From the NCBI RefSeq assembly GCF_027460065.1, contig NZ_JAPYZZ010000002.1:186001-250000 (forward strand): a stretch of 64,000 bases of DNA, given 5' to 3'. This stretch comes from Martinezella rhizogenes. GTDB lineage: Bacteria > Pseudomonadota > Alphaproteobacteria > Rhizobiales > Rhizobiaceae. The notes below the pieces were generated by a model. It was given only the letters and a program-made list of their open reading frames with translations. It ran no database searches and had not been told where the DNA came from. Positions 17,860 to 25,674 of this stretch are shown here, piece by piece. The position numbers and the translations under genes were made by a program. Position 1 is the first letter of the stretch. Every line of letters starts with the position of its first letter.

Positions 17860-18747
17860 TTAATCCGCCATGACCGCTGCCTTCTGGGCTGCGAAAATGG
17901 TCCGGAACCTCGACGGCGACATTCCCTTCAGTTTCAGGAAATGCCGGTTGAAATTCGAAAGGTTGGAAAAGCCCACATCGTAGCAGACCTCCGCCACCTT
18001 CACGTCCTGATCCGCCAAGAGCATCTGGCAGGCGAGATCGATGCGTAATTGATTGCGATAGCGCACCAGCGTCGTTCCCGTATGACGCTTGAAGGCGCGG
18101 GAAAAGGCGCTCGGGCTCTGGCCCACCATGTCGGCAAGATCGATTTCCTCGACCTGTTCCGTCAGATGCTGGCGCAGATGTGATAGGGCGCGGTTGATGC
18201 CGCTATCGCCAATGCCGGTCAGATCAAGCTCGTAGCTCAGGCTCGCCAGCACTTCTGAAGACGGCGCATTGACCAGCAGATCGAGAATTTCCCAGAAAAG
18301 CGCCAGACGCGTCAGCCCCTGCGCCTCGATCAGACGAAGCACCAGCGGGCGAACCCGGTCGCTCGTTTCCTCGTCGAACAGAATACCGCGGCGGCTGCGA
18401 TCCAGCAGTGCCCGCACCACATCCATCTCGGCCATGGAGGTGCAGGCATCTTCGATAAAGCTCTCCGGAAACTGGATCACGAGAGAGCGTGTCGGCACGA
18501 TCTCGTCCGGCTCGATCTCGCTGATCCAGTTCTGGGGGAGATTGGGACCGGTCATGATGAGCTGACCGGGGCTGAAGCGACCGACGAAATCACCGATATA
18601 AAACGTGCCTGAGGTGGCGACGACCAGATGGATTTCATATTCGGGATGGTAATGCCAGCGCACGGTGCGGAACGGATAGCCATGCCGCCAGGCAGCGAAG
18701 GATTCGCCCTTGCGGATGTGCACCAGTTCCAGATCGGGCTGCATCAT
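17860..18747 (-). CDS. AraC-family regulator of the pentitol locus
   Basis: The 295-residue reading starts at MMQPDLELV, where GGGAGG stands four bases before the ATG; the open frame continues upstream but lacks a ribosome site. Residues 1-100 form a cupin-like sensor (WHYHPEYEIHLVV, GPNLPQNW). The last 100 form a double helix-turn-helix DNA-binding domain (IDLADMVGQSPSAFSRAFKRHTGTTLVRYRNQ and VAEVCYDVGFSNLSNFNRHF). It lies upstream of and colinear with the transporter genes and downstream of xylitol dehydrogenase, so it probably activates this locus in response to a polyol. Confidence 0.88.
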   Translation of the reverse strand: MMQPDLELVHIRKGESFAAWRHGYPFRTVRWHYHPEYEIHLVVATSGTFYIGDFVGRFSPGQLIMTGPNLPQNWISEIEPDEIVPTRSLVIQFPESFIEDACTSMAEMDVVRALLDRSRRGILFDEETSDRVRPLVLRLIEAQGLTRLALFWEILDLLVNAPSSEVLASLSYELDLTGIGDSGINRALSHLRQHLTEQVEEIDLADMVGQSPSAFSRAFKRHTGTTLVRYRNQLRIDLACQMLLADQDVKVAEVCYDVGFSNLSNFNRHFLKLKGMSPSRFRTIFAAQKAAVMAD

Positions 18748-19116
18748 GGTTCCTCCCATCAGTCGCGTCCGCCGCATTTGCGGAGAGAGCCATTTCCTCT
18801 TTATGGCTCGTCCCAGGCGTTGATGAGGAGCATATGGCGTGCGGCATCCCTGCATCCACATCACGCCGGAGAAATTGCCGATACTTTTTTGACTCTTTTT
18901 TGTCAGGAATTGGAGAGTCGCCCGACAGGGATGACTATAAAGGCGGCGATGGCGCCAATTTTTGCGCTCAATTTGCCGTGATGCGCCCAGACAATGCGCA
19001 ACCGGAAGCGATTTCAGGTGAAATTTTGACGTACGGCCTGCCGGATGCCAGCAGGCCGCACTCATACTTTTCCGCAATGTATCTGCCGCTCAATCATCAG
19101 CAGCAGGCTTCGTCCG
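18748..19116. other. 369-base gap: 3' region of xylitol dehydrogenase and promoter region of the AraC gene
   Basis: No gene is seen. The part nearest the AraC gene has AT-rich tracts (TACTTTTTTGACTCTTTTTTGTCA around 18881) and an inverted repeat, GACTCT (18891-18896) with AGAGTC (18914-18919), that could be an operator or core promoter. The distal part holds the hairpin at 19035-19059. Confidence 0.5.
19035..19059 (-). terminator. Hairpin downstream of the xylitol dehydrogenase gene
   Basis: Arms CGGCCTGC (19035-19042) and GCAGGCCG (19052-19059) enclose nine bases, 57 bases past the stop. On the minus strand it is followed by TACGTCAAAATTT, so termination may be partial. Confidence 0.45.
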
Positions 19117-20169
19117 TTACTGCGGCATCACGATCTGCAGTTTAACATCCGTTTCCCGCGCTTCCACCGCACGGTCGAAGCCGGCGATGCTGTCTTCAAA
19201 GGGAATCGTCGCCGAAATCAATGGCTTGAGGTCGACCTTGCCGGAGGCGATGAGCGCTACGGCGCGGTCATAGACATTGGCGTAACGGAAAACCGTTTCC
19301 ACCCGCAGCTCCTTTGCCTGCAGGCCGACAATATCGACCGGAACCGGATCGACCGGCATGCCAACGAGCACGATGGCGCCACCCGGCCGCGCCAGTTTCG
19401 CCACGCCGAGCACGGCGGGCGCAGCACCTGAGCATTCGAAGACGATATCGCAGCCCCAGCCATCCGTTGCGGCCGAAACCGCTTCGGCGAGGTTGCGCTC
19501 GCGTATGTTGACAGTCTCGATGCCGTCATAAGCGGCGATGATATCGAGCTTCGGCTGGGCGAGATCGGCAACGATGACCTTGGCGCAACCGCCGGCGAGT
19601 GCTGCCAGCGCCACCATCATGCCGATCGGACCGGCGCCTGTGACGACGGCGATATCGCCGGGCTGGATGCGCGCCCTGAGCGCCGCCTGCATGCCAATGG
19701 CGAAGGGTTCGACCATCGCGCCTTCGGCAAAGGACACATTGTCTGGCAGCTTGTAGGTGAAGGCCGCGGGGTGGATGACCTCAGGCGTCAGGCAACCATG
19801 GATCGGCGGCGTCGCCCAGAAGCGCACAGCGGGATCAACATTATAGATACCGAGCTTAGAGGCCCGCGATGTGGCATCGGGAATACCCGGCTCCATGCAG
19901 ACACGGTCACCGGCCTTCAGATGGGTGACGTCGGAACCGGTTTCGATCACCGTACCGGAGGCTTCATGGCCGAGCACCATGGGCGCGTTGACGACGAAGT
20001 GGCCGATCTTGCCATGGGTGTAATAATGAACGTCCGAGCCGCAGATGCCGACCGTATGGGTGCGGATGCGCACATCCTTCGGTCCGAGTTCACCGTACCC
20101 GGCGCCTCCGGGAATGTCGAAATCCCTGAGCGAGAGCTTGCCTTTTTCTTCCAGCACCAGTGCCTTCAT
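19117..20169 (-). CDS. Xylitol dehydrogenase (D-xylulose reductase), zinc-dependent MDR
   Basis: A 350-residue medium-chain dehydrogenase; the ATG at 20169 has GGAGG six bases upstream, and the much longer open frame before it is ignored. It carries the sorbitol/xylitol dehydrogenase hallmarks: [11 protein letters not shown] (catalytic zinc Cys and nearby residues), GHEASG (zinc His and Glu), [18 protein letters not shown] (NAD-binding loop) and ADLAQPKL. The structural-zinc cysteines are absent, as in related xylitol dehydrogenases. The enzyme oxidises xylitol to D-xylulose. Agrobacterium carries a similarly placed putative D-xylulose reductase gene. It is upstream of the AraC regulator on the same strand and has its own 5' region. 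Confidence 0.87.
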   Translation of the reverse strand: MKALVLEEKGKLSLRDFDIPGGAGYGELGPKDVRIRTHTVGICGSDVHYYTHGKIGHFVVNAPMVLGHEASGTVIETGSDVTHLKAGDRVCMEPGIPDATSRASKLGIYNVDPAVRFWATPPIHGCLTPEVIHPAAFTYKLPDNVSFAEGAMVEPFAIGMQAALRARIQPGDIAVVTGAGPIGMMVALAALAGGCAKVIVADLAQPKLDIIAAYDGIETVNIRERNLAEAVSAATDGWGCDIVFECSGAAPAVLGVAKLARPGGAIVLVGMPVDPVPVDIVGLQAKELRVETVFRYANVYDRAVALIASGKVDLKPLISATIPFEDSIAGFDRAVEARETDVKLQIVMPQ

Positions 20170-20517
20170 CTCATCCTCCGTGGTTTGCGATACGCCTGGC
20201 AGCGAATTCAGTAAGCGTGATGGCGTGCAACTTCGGCAAAAGTAAATAGAAATCCGCCGGATCGGCCGGTTTTTCTTCGCGACGGAAAAACTGTATCGAG
20301 ACGCCTGCGATTTCTCATCACTGGCGGGATGCAATGGTCTTTCGGGAGCGGGACAGAGGGCATGATTCGCCTGCCGGTACGGTACGGCATTACATTCCCA
20401 CACGGCTTGTCGGCCGCGCCTGCCAGCAATTCGCTGCATGGAATCGCGCGGTATCGGCAGCAATTGTGCACGTAGCGCGATCTACCTGTGGCGTTGAGAC
20501 ACGCCAGTATCGTTGTC
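20170..20517. other. 348-base gap: promoter region of xylitol dehydrogenase and 3' region of the FtsX-like gene
   Basis: No coding signal is seen. A 7-bp inverted repeat, TGAGACA (20495-20501) and TGTCTCA (20514-20520), overlaps the stop codon of the FtsX-like permease and could help terminate it. The remainder is unremarkable, mixed-composition sequence in which I cannot name a core promoter. Confidence 0.5.
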
Positions 20518-21810
20518 TCACGCACGAAGTGCGGCAGCGGGAGACTGGCGATAGGCGAGCAGCGCCGGTATCGCCGCCAGCACAGCGGCAAAGCCCATGA
20601 GGAAGAACGCAAGACGCAGATCCTCTCCGGTGAAGCCAACAGGCAGGATCACACCGCTTTTTGCGGTGAAGAGCTGAGCACCAATATGGGCGGCTCCCAA
20701 TCCCAGCAGAAAACCGATGCCGACGCCAAGGGCCACGAGAAAGAAGAGCTCCAGCCAGACGATGGCGAAGACAGAGGCACGGGGCGCTCCGAATGCCCGC
20801 AACGCGCCGATCTGCCGACGCCGTTGCCCGACATGAATGACTGTGACCAGCATCAGCGCCGCCGCCACAAGCCCTTGCGAACCGGCGGCAACCGCGCTCA
20901 ACACCGTCTTGGCGTCGCCAAGAGTCGCATATAGGCCGGTCAGCACCTCGCCCGGAAATACGCCGAGCGTATTGCCGCTGCGATATTCCTGCCGCAGGCG
21001 ATAGGCATCAGCGATGGTTCTCGGCTTGACGAGAATGGCCGGCAGGCCGGGCAGGTCGTCGCCAAAGCTTTCGACGATCGGCGCATCGGGATCGATACCG
21101 CCGTGATGTTCACCATCTTCACGGGCGTGATCGTGACCGTCCGCATGTTGATGTTCGCCGGCATGCGCATCCGCATCGCCCTCACCAAGGCCTTGCTCAT
21201 GCTCCGTACCGAGACCATGAACGTGCCAGACGGCCTGGATTGGCACGAGAATGGCGCGATCCCAGGGCGTGCCGGTCGGCTGCAATCTGCCGACAACCGT
21301 ATAGGCGATCTCAGTATGGGTGTGGCCGCCGGTCTCGGCGCTGCCATGCATCGGCTTGATCTCAGCGCCGACGGAGAGATTGACGGCGGCCCCAAGCACG
21401 GCCTCACCTTCCAGAGCAAACATTTTGCCCTCGGCAAAACCCGGCGTCGTATTGCTGACGAGGCTCGTCGTCGTGCCGACAATGGGGTAACCGGCAAAGG
21501 AATCGCCGAACCCCACCGGCGCGGCCCAGGCAACGCGTGGATCGGCAGCAAGCCTGGTGAGAACGGCGCCATCCACGAGCGGCAGGGGCGCTGCCTGCAA
21601 AAAGATGGATGAAAGAATCAACTGGGTTTCGCTGCCGGCCGCGCCGATGACGAGATCGAATTTATCGGCGGCGCGAGCACTGCCGAGACGCAGCGATCGT
21701 TCCTGCAGCGTGACCGCCACACCTAGCGCCGTGGCCAGCGCGACGAGCAGAACCACAACGGCCCCACCCAGCCACAGGCGACGCAAATCGGCGAGGATGA
21801 AACCGATCAT
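20518..21810 (-). CDS. FtsX/MacB-type ABC transporter permease with a histidine-rich loop
   Basis: A 430-residue permease with one N-terminal and three C-terminal transmembrane segments around a large periplasmic domain, the topology of the MacB/LolCE type. The C-terminal membrane part contains GQRRRQIGALRAFGAPR, typical of the FtsX domain. Residues 196-236 of the periplasmic part hold ten histidines among Asp and Glu (for example ADGHDHA, GEHHGG), with further His at 155 and 163-165. Such loops usually bind zinc, nickel or copper. It overlaps its ATPase gene by four bases. The cargo is unknown. A similar ATPase/FtsX/small-protein set is present in Zur-linked Vibrio zrg genes, so a zinc role is an inference, not a demonstration. 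Confidence 0.8.
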   Translation of the reverse strand: MIGFILADLRRLWLGGAVVVLLVALATALGVAVTLQERSLRLGSARAADKFDLVIGAAGSETQLILSSIFLQAAPLPLVDGAVLTRLAADPRVAWAAPVGFGDSFAGYPIVGTTTSLVSNTTPGFAEGKMFALEGEAVLGAAVNLSVGAEIKPMHGSAETGGHTHTEIAYTVVGRLQPTGTPWDRAILVPIQAVWHVHGLGTEHEQGLGEGDADAHAGEHQHADGHDHAREDGEHHGGIDPDAPIVESFGDDLPGLPAILVKPRTIADAYRLRQEYRSGNTLGVFPGEVLTGLYATLGDAKTVLSAVAAGSQGLVAAALMLVTVIHVGQRRRQIGALRAFGAPRASVFAIVWLELFFLVALGVGIGFLLGLGAAHIGAQLFTAKSGVILPVGFTGEDLRLAFFLMGFAAVLAAIPALLAYRQSPAAALRA

Positions 21811-22496
21811 GCCGCGATCTCCTTGCGCTCGCTATCCGCAACGATGCGGCCGCCGCTGAGGGTCAGACGGCGGTGTAGACGACCGATCAGATGCTGGTCG
21901 TGGCTGGCGACGATCAGCGTGCTGCCGGTGCAGGCGGCGACCGATAGAAGCAGGTCGCCGACGGCCTCGCCGCTTTCGAGATCGAGGCTTGCGGTCGGCT
22001 CGTCAGCGATGATGACGCCGGGGCTGCGCAGCAAGGCCCGTGCAATGGCGACACGTTGCATTTCACCGCGGGACATGGTTTCGACGTGCTGCCCGGGGCG
22101 TTTGAGGCCGACGGTCGCAAACAGGGATTCGGCACGTTTCGTGAGGTCCGCATCCGCCACACGCGACAGGCGGGCGGGCAGCAGGATATTATCCAGAGCG
22201 GACAGGCCGGGAAACAGATGAAATTCCTGCATGACGAGGCCGATATTGGCGGCCCGCCAGCGGTCGCGACGCCCCTCCGACAGGTCAGCGATATTCTGCT
22301 CGCCCCAGACGACGCTGCCGGCCTGCACGCGCTCAAGACCGGCGATAATGTTGATAAGGGTGCTCTTGCCCGAGCCGGAACCGCCCGTCAGCGCAACGCG
22401 GCTGCCGGCGGCGATGTGCAGATGGTCGAGAACGAGGACCGGCGTCGCAAGCCCCGGAAAGGAGACGGCAAGATGATCTATTTTCAGGGAAAGCAT
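21807..22496 (-). CDS. ABC transporter ATPase (LolD/MacB type)
   Basis: A 229-residue single-domain ATPase with Walker A GGSGSGKST at about residues 36-44, Q-loop VMQEFHLFPGLS, signature MSRGEMQRVAIARAL and Walker B VIIADEPTASLD. The signature has SRGE in place of SGGE. It overlaps the permease start by four bases and begins four bases after the preceding small exported-protein gene, so the three are one translational unit. It probably drives a mechanotransmission-type or substrate-moving complex with the His-rich permease. Confidence 0.9.
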   Translation of the reverse strand: MLSLKIDHLAVSFPGLATPVLVLDHLHIAAGSRVALTGGSGSGKSTLINIIAGLERVQAGSVVWGEQNIADLSEGRRDRWRAANIGLVMQEFHLFPGLSALDNILLPARLSRVADADLTKRAESLFATVGLKRPGQHVETMSRGEMQRVAIARALLRSPGVIIADEPTASLDLESGEAVGDLLLSVAACTGSTLIVASHDQHLIGRLHRRLTLSGGRIVADSERKEIAA

Positions 22497-22500
22497 GATC

Positions 22501-22965
22501 TCAAACCGTCGCGTATTCCGCCTGGCGAATGCGCAACAAGCTGACGAAACCGGTCTCGGGATCGGTCCACGAGCCCGTTTCCAGCGTGCCGCGCACTTCT
22601 ATCGTCTGGCCGGGCTGGGTAAAGGTCTGTTTCTCGCCGAGATAAACAACGACGATATTGTCCGGCCAGTCGGCATCCGTGGAGCAGAACGGGCAGATCG
22701 ACATGGGTATTTCGGTCAGCACGAAAAATTGCGCTTCGGCCTTCAGCGGCGGTGCCATGAAACCGCGCATGGCGATTTCCTTGCCATTCAGCTGCTTGAC
22801 CTTCTCGGAAAATTCTAGCCCGAGGACGCTGACCTTGCCGTAGAGTTCGCCAAAGGTGAGATCGCTTGTCGCCTGCGCGCGCGTACCGGCGGCCAGTAGC
22901 GGCAGACCGGCAATGAGACCCAATGTCTGGCGGCGGTTGAACCGCGCCTGATCAGGCTTGCCCAT
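22501..22965 (-). CDS. Small Tat-exported protein with CxxC motif (DUF3299-like)
   Basis: The 154-residue reading starts at the ATG preceded by AGGAGA at six bases; a longer frame exists upstream. The N-terminus has a twin-arginine signal (FNRRQTLGL followed by a hydrophobic stretch and an AQA-like cleavage site). The mature part reads LNGKEIAMRGFMAPPL, then SICPFCSTDADWPDN, then GQTIEVRGTLETG, a beta-rich fold resembling DUF3299 proteins but with a CPFC motif where many relatives have a Cys/His-Pro segment. Folding before export suggests a metal or cofactor. Its coupling to a histidine-rich ABC permease points to metal handling, an inference. Confidence 0.65.
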   Translation of the reverse strand: MGKPDQARFNRRQTLGLIAGLPLLAAGTRAQATSDLTFGELYGKVSVLGLEFSEKVKQLNGKEIAMRGFMAPPLKAEAQFFVLTEIPMSICPFCSTDADWPDNIVVVYLGEKQTFTQPGQTIEVRGTLETGSWTDPETGFVSLLRIRQAEYATV

Positions 22966-23036
22966 GACCATTCTCCTGTTCGAAAGGTCTTTCATCGCCA
23001 GCTGCTTTCGACGGGCAATACAAGACCGGAAGTGAC

Positions 23037-23069
23037 GGCAAGGGCACGCCATGACGGCGCGCCCCTGCC
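23037..23069 (-). terminator. Long hairpin between alkaline phosphatase and the metal-type ABC module
   Basis: A 14-bp stem with two G-U pairs on the minus-strand RNA closes a five-base loop at 23051-23055, 11 bases after the phosphatase stop. No strong U-run follows, so it may terminate partially and lower expression of the downstream three genes. Confidence 0.6.
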
Positions 23070-23080
23070 CGGTTCATATC

Positions 23081-24835
23081 TTAGTTGGTCTGCTTCGCGC
23101 CGAGTGCGAAAGCTTCGGCAAGACCCTTGTAGACGTCGCTCTGTTCCATGTAGCCACGGAAGCCTTCTGCACCGGGGCCTTCGGCCTGCAGCACGACGTC
23201 GTCAACCGCGTGGACACCGCTGTCCGAGCTCTTCGGGATGATGCCGGTAACGAGCACGGCACCGGGAACATCCTTGTACTGCTCGTTGGCGACATATTCC
23301 TTCTTTTCGTTCTGAACGGCCGGCGTGAACGGTCCATCGAGCTTCGGACGGAAGGTTTCGTAATGGTCAGGACCGTTATTGGCGTTCAGGAACAGGCGAC
23401 GGGAAACGTCGACCTTATCCGGATAACCGTCGCCGTCCTTGTCTTCGTAGTTCGGGAAACCGGCTTCGGCATAGGTGCCGACCTTTTCGCGCATTTCGGT
23501 GCCGGGTTTGTTGTCATCGACGGTGCCGATGATGGAAACGCCGTGCGTGTGGTCGCCAGTGACGATGATCAGCGTATCGGGGTTTTTCGCCGCAAATTCG
23601 CGGGCAATGCCGATGGTCTTGTCGAATTCAATCGTTTCGAAGATGGCGCGGTCCCAATCGAGCGGGTGCGACATCTTGTCGATGCTGGCTGCTTCAACCA
23701 TCAGGAAGAAACCTTCCGGGTTCTTCGACAGGTTGTCGAGTGCCACCTTGGTCATGTCGACGAGACCAGGCTGGTCCGGGAATTTGGCGGTGGTGCCCTT
23801 CTTCAGGAACTCGCGATCGAGCACAGCGTCCATGTTACCAGTGTGGAACAGGCCGAGGATCTTGCCGGTATTGGTGCCGGCAGCCGTTGCGAGTTCCGCC
23901 TTGCTGGTCGCCAGCGAGTATCCGGCTTCCTTGAACAGGGCGATATAGTCCTTGTCATCCTTGCGCTTGGAGCCGGCCGTGGCCTGCGGCAGGAAATAAG
24001 CGGAACCGCCGCCAAGAAGAACATCCGGCTTCACGTCGAACAGCATGCCGTTGATTTCGGCCTTGTCGCCACGCTTGCGGGTGTGGGCAACGACGGCGGC
24101 CGGCGTCGCATCCTGCACTTCGGCGGTGGTGACGATGCCGATCGATTTCTTGGTCTGGCGGCGCAGCGCTTCGGCCAGCGTTTCCACCTTCGGATCGTCG
24201 AGCGAGGCCGGCGTGCGGTCGGCATAAACGCCGATGGCGTTCACGGCGGTCTTGTGACCGGTCATGTAGGCCGACATGGTGTTGGCGCTGTCGGTGGCGA
24301 CGGCGTCGGTGGCGGAGGTGCCGATGAACGCGACCGGCGGCACGTCGTCCATGTTGAGACGGCCATTGGCCTTGCCCTCGGTCATGCCCTTGGACATGAT
24401 GCGGGCGGCGGTGCGGTGGGCGACCGACAGACCATCGCCGAGCATGAAGATGACGTTCTTTGCCTTCGCCTGGGCAGGCGTGCCGTAAACGGTCCAGGTG
24501 ACGTTCTTCGTTTCGGCACCGGCCGAAACTTCGACCTTGTAGTCACCGGCATTGGCGAGCGTGACGCCGCGCAGGATGACGGCCGAACCGAGCACCTTGT
24601 CCTTGTTCTTTTCCTCGGCGACGAATTCTGCGTCCTTGCCGAGAGCAGCCTTGTAATCCTGGCCATTGACGGTGACCTTGACGTCTTCCGGCTTCACGAC
24701 GGAAGCGAACTCGACTTTGAAATCGAACGGCGAACCGGTCAGGATCGTAGCACGATCAAGCGGATAAACCTCGGCAGCCTGAACGGCGCCGGCAAGAACG
24801 GTCGTGGCGACCAAAGCAGCAACGATTTTGCGCAT
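23081..24835 (-). CDS. Periplasmic alkaline phosphatase (PhoA-like superfamily)
   Basis: A 584-residue protein with a signal peptide ending near AGAVQA (residue 20). An N-terminal beta-sandwich (about 25-118) precedes the alkaline phosphatase fold: metal Asp in MLGDG (Asp134), phosphorylated Ser in DSANT (Ser183), MVEAASIDKMSH, and GDHTHG metal ligands. A Ca-binding-like loop, DKDGDGYPD, is inserted late. The enzyme releases phosphate from organic esters in the periplasm and needs zinc and magnesium. It is longer than E. coli PhoA and resembles the large rhizobial form. A Pho box lies about 50 bases upstream. Immediately downstream is the putative metal-handling ABC module. Confidence 0.92.
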   Translation of the reverse strand: MRKIVAALVATTVLAGAVQAAEVYPLDRATILTGSPFDFKVEFASVVKPEDVKVTVNGQDYKAALGKDAEFVAEEKNKDKVLGSAVILRGVTLANAGDYKVEVSAGAETKNVTWTVYGTPAQAKAKNVIFMLGDGLSVAHRTAARIMSKGMTEGKANGRLNMDDVPPVAFIGTSATDAVATDSANTMSAYMTGHKTAVNAIGVYADRTPASLDDPKVETLAEALRRQTKKSIGIVTTAEVQDATPAAVVAHTRKRGDKAEINGMLFDVKPDVLLGGGSAYFLPQATAGSKRKDDKDYIALFKEAGYSLATSKAELATAAGTNTGKILGLFHTGNMDAVLDREFLKKGTTAKFPDQPGLVDMTKVALDNLSKNPEGFFLMVEAASIDKMSHPLDWDRAIFETIEFDKTIGIAREFAAKNPDTLIIVTGDHTHGVSIIGTVDDNKPGTEMREKVGTYAEAGFPNYEDKDGDGYPDKVDVSRRLFLNANNGPDHYETFRPKLDGPFTPAVQNEKKEYVANEQYKDVPGAVLVTGIIPKSSDSGVHAVDDVVLQAEGPGAEGFRGYMEQSDVYKGLAEAFALGAKQTN

Positions 24836-24885
24836 ATTCCCCTCTCAAGACGTGTGAAAACCACGTCCTGTCCTAGACCCGCCAG

Positions 24886-24903
24886 ATGACAGTTGCATGA
24901 CTT
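24886..24903 (-). promoter_or_regulatory. Pho box upstream of the alkaline phosphatase gene
   Basis: On the minus strand AAGTCAT, four spacer bases and CTGTCAT form a direct repeat with the PhoB pattern (two CTGTCAT-like heptamers separated by four bases); the second half is perfect and the first matches at five of seven. It is 50 bases before the ATG. Confidence 0.7.
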
Positions 24904-24957
24904 GCAGACAGCCATATTGTGCGTTGCAGGAATTCGGGGATATCGCAGCGCCCCGGA

Positions 24958-25551
24958 TCAGCCTTTCCTGATCCGCAGTCCCTCCAGAAAAGTCCGGAAA
25001 CTCTTCACCGCACGTTTCGAGGTCGTTTCGGGATCGTCGGAGTTTGCGATCCATTGAGCGGCGCTGCTGCTTGCCGCATTGATAAAGCGGGCGCATGCCT
25101 CCGGATCGATGTCACCGATGGTGCCCTCCTCCTTCAGCGCGCTGAGGCTGCGCGCAACGGCCGAGAGACAGCCATTGGCATTTGGCCAGCGGGATGGATC
25201 GCCGAGCACCGCCGGCCCGTCGCGAAACATGATCCGCTGGATTTCCGGTTCGAGCGCCATGCGTACATAACCGACATTCTCTTCGACAAAACCCTCCCAC
25301 CGGGTCTCGGCACTTGAGGAGATGTCACAGAGTCTCTTTGTCATCTCCGCGTCGATCTCGGCCACAACGGCCATCAGCAGGCCCTTTTTGTCGCCAAAAT
25401 GATGATAGAGCGCGCCGCGCGTGAGACCTGCCCCGGCGGTGAAGTCGTCCATCGAGGCTTCGGCATAACCGATGCTGCCAAAGGCCTCACGGCCAGCAGC
25501 CAGAAGCTTCGCCCGCGTCTCGGCAATCATTTCACTGCGAGGTTTACGCAC
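24958..25551 (-). CDS. TetR/AcrR-family repressor, divergent from the MFS exporter
   Basis: The 197-residue reading uses the GTG at 25551 (VRKPRSEMIAETRAKLL) with a GGAGA ribosome site; the longer frame runs through the operator sites. The helix-turn-helix is in the N-terminal 50 residues (ASMDDFTAGAGLTRGALYHHFGDKKGLL). The C-terminal ligand domain is TetR_C-like and diverse. Three copies of one palindrome lie in the intergenic region with the MFS gene, so it very likely represses both itself and the exporter. The inducer is unknown. Confidence 0.88.
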   Translation of the reverse strand: MRKPRSEMIAETRAKLLAAGREAFGSIGYAEASMDDFTAGAGLTRGALYHHFGDKKGLLMAVVAEIDAEMTKRLCDISSSAETRWEGFVEENVGYVRMALEPEIQRIMFRDGPAVLGDPSRWPNANGCLSAVARSLSALKEEGTIGDIDPEACARFINAASSSAAQWIANSDDPETTSKRAVKSFRTFLEGLRIRKG

Positions 25552-25570
25552 TCTTTTTCTCCAATCTTTA

Positions 25571-25638
25571 CATACGAGGCGTATATTAGTTGACATACGC
25601 TCCGTATGCAATTATCTCATTCACATACGTCACGTATG
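25571..25638. promoter_or_regulatory. Three palindromic operators shared by TetR and MFS genes
   Basis: Sites at 25571-25585 (CATACG-AGG-CGTATA), 25594-25608 (CATACG-CTC-CGTATG) and 25624-25638 (CATACG-TCA-CGTATG) share the pattern CATACG-N3-CGTATG. Their centres are 23 and 30 bases apart. The only regulator gene beside them is the TetR family one. Confidence 0.85.
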
Positions 25639-25674
25639 TATGTGGCGGACACCCGTTGAACAAGGTGCATCCCG

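Noticed and set aside
23051-24889. 612-codon plus-strand open frame opposite the alkaline phosphatase gene
   Set aside because: It is an antisense shadow of a strongly conserved gene; its translation has repetitive, GC-driven composition and no family motif.
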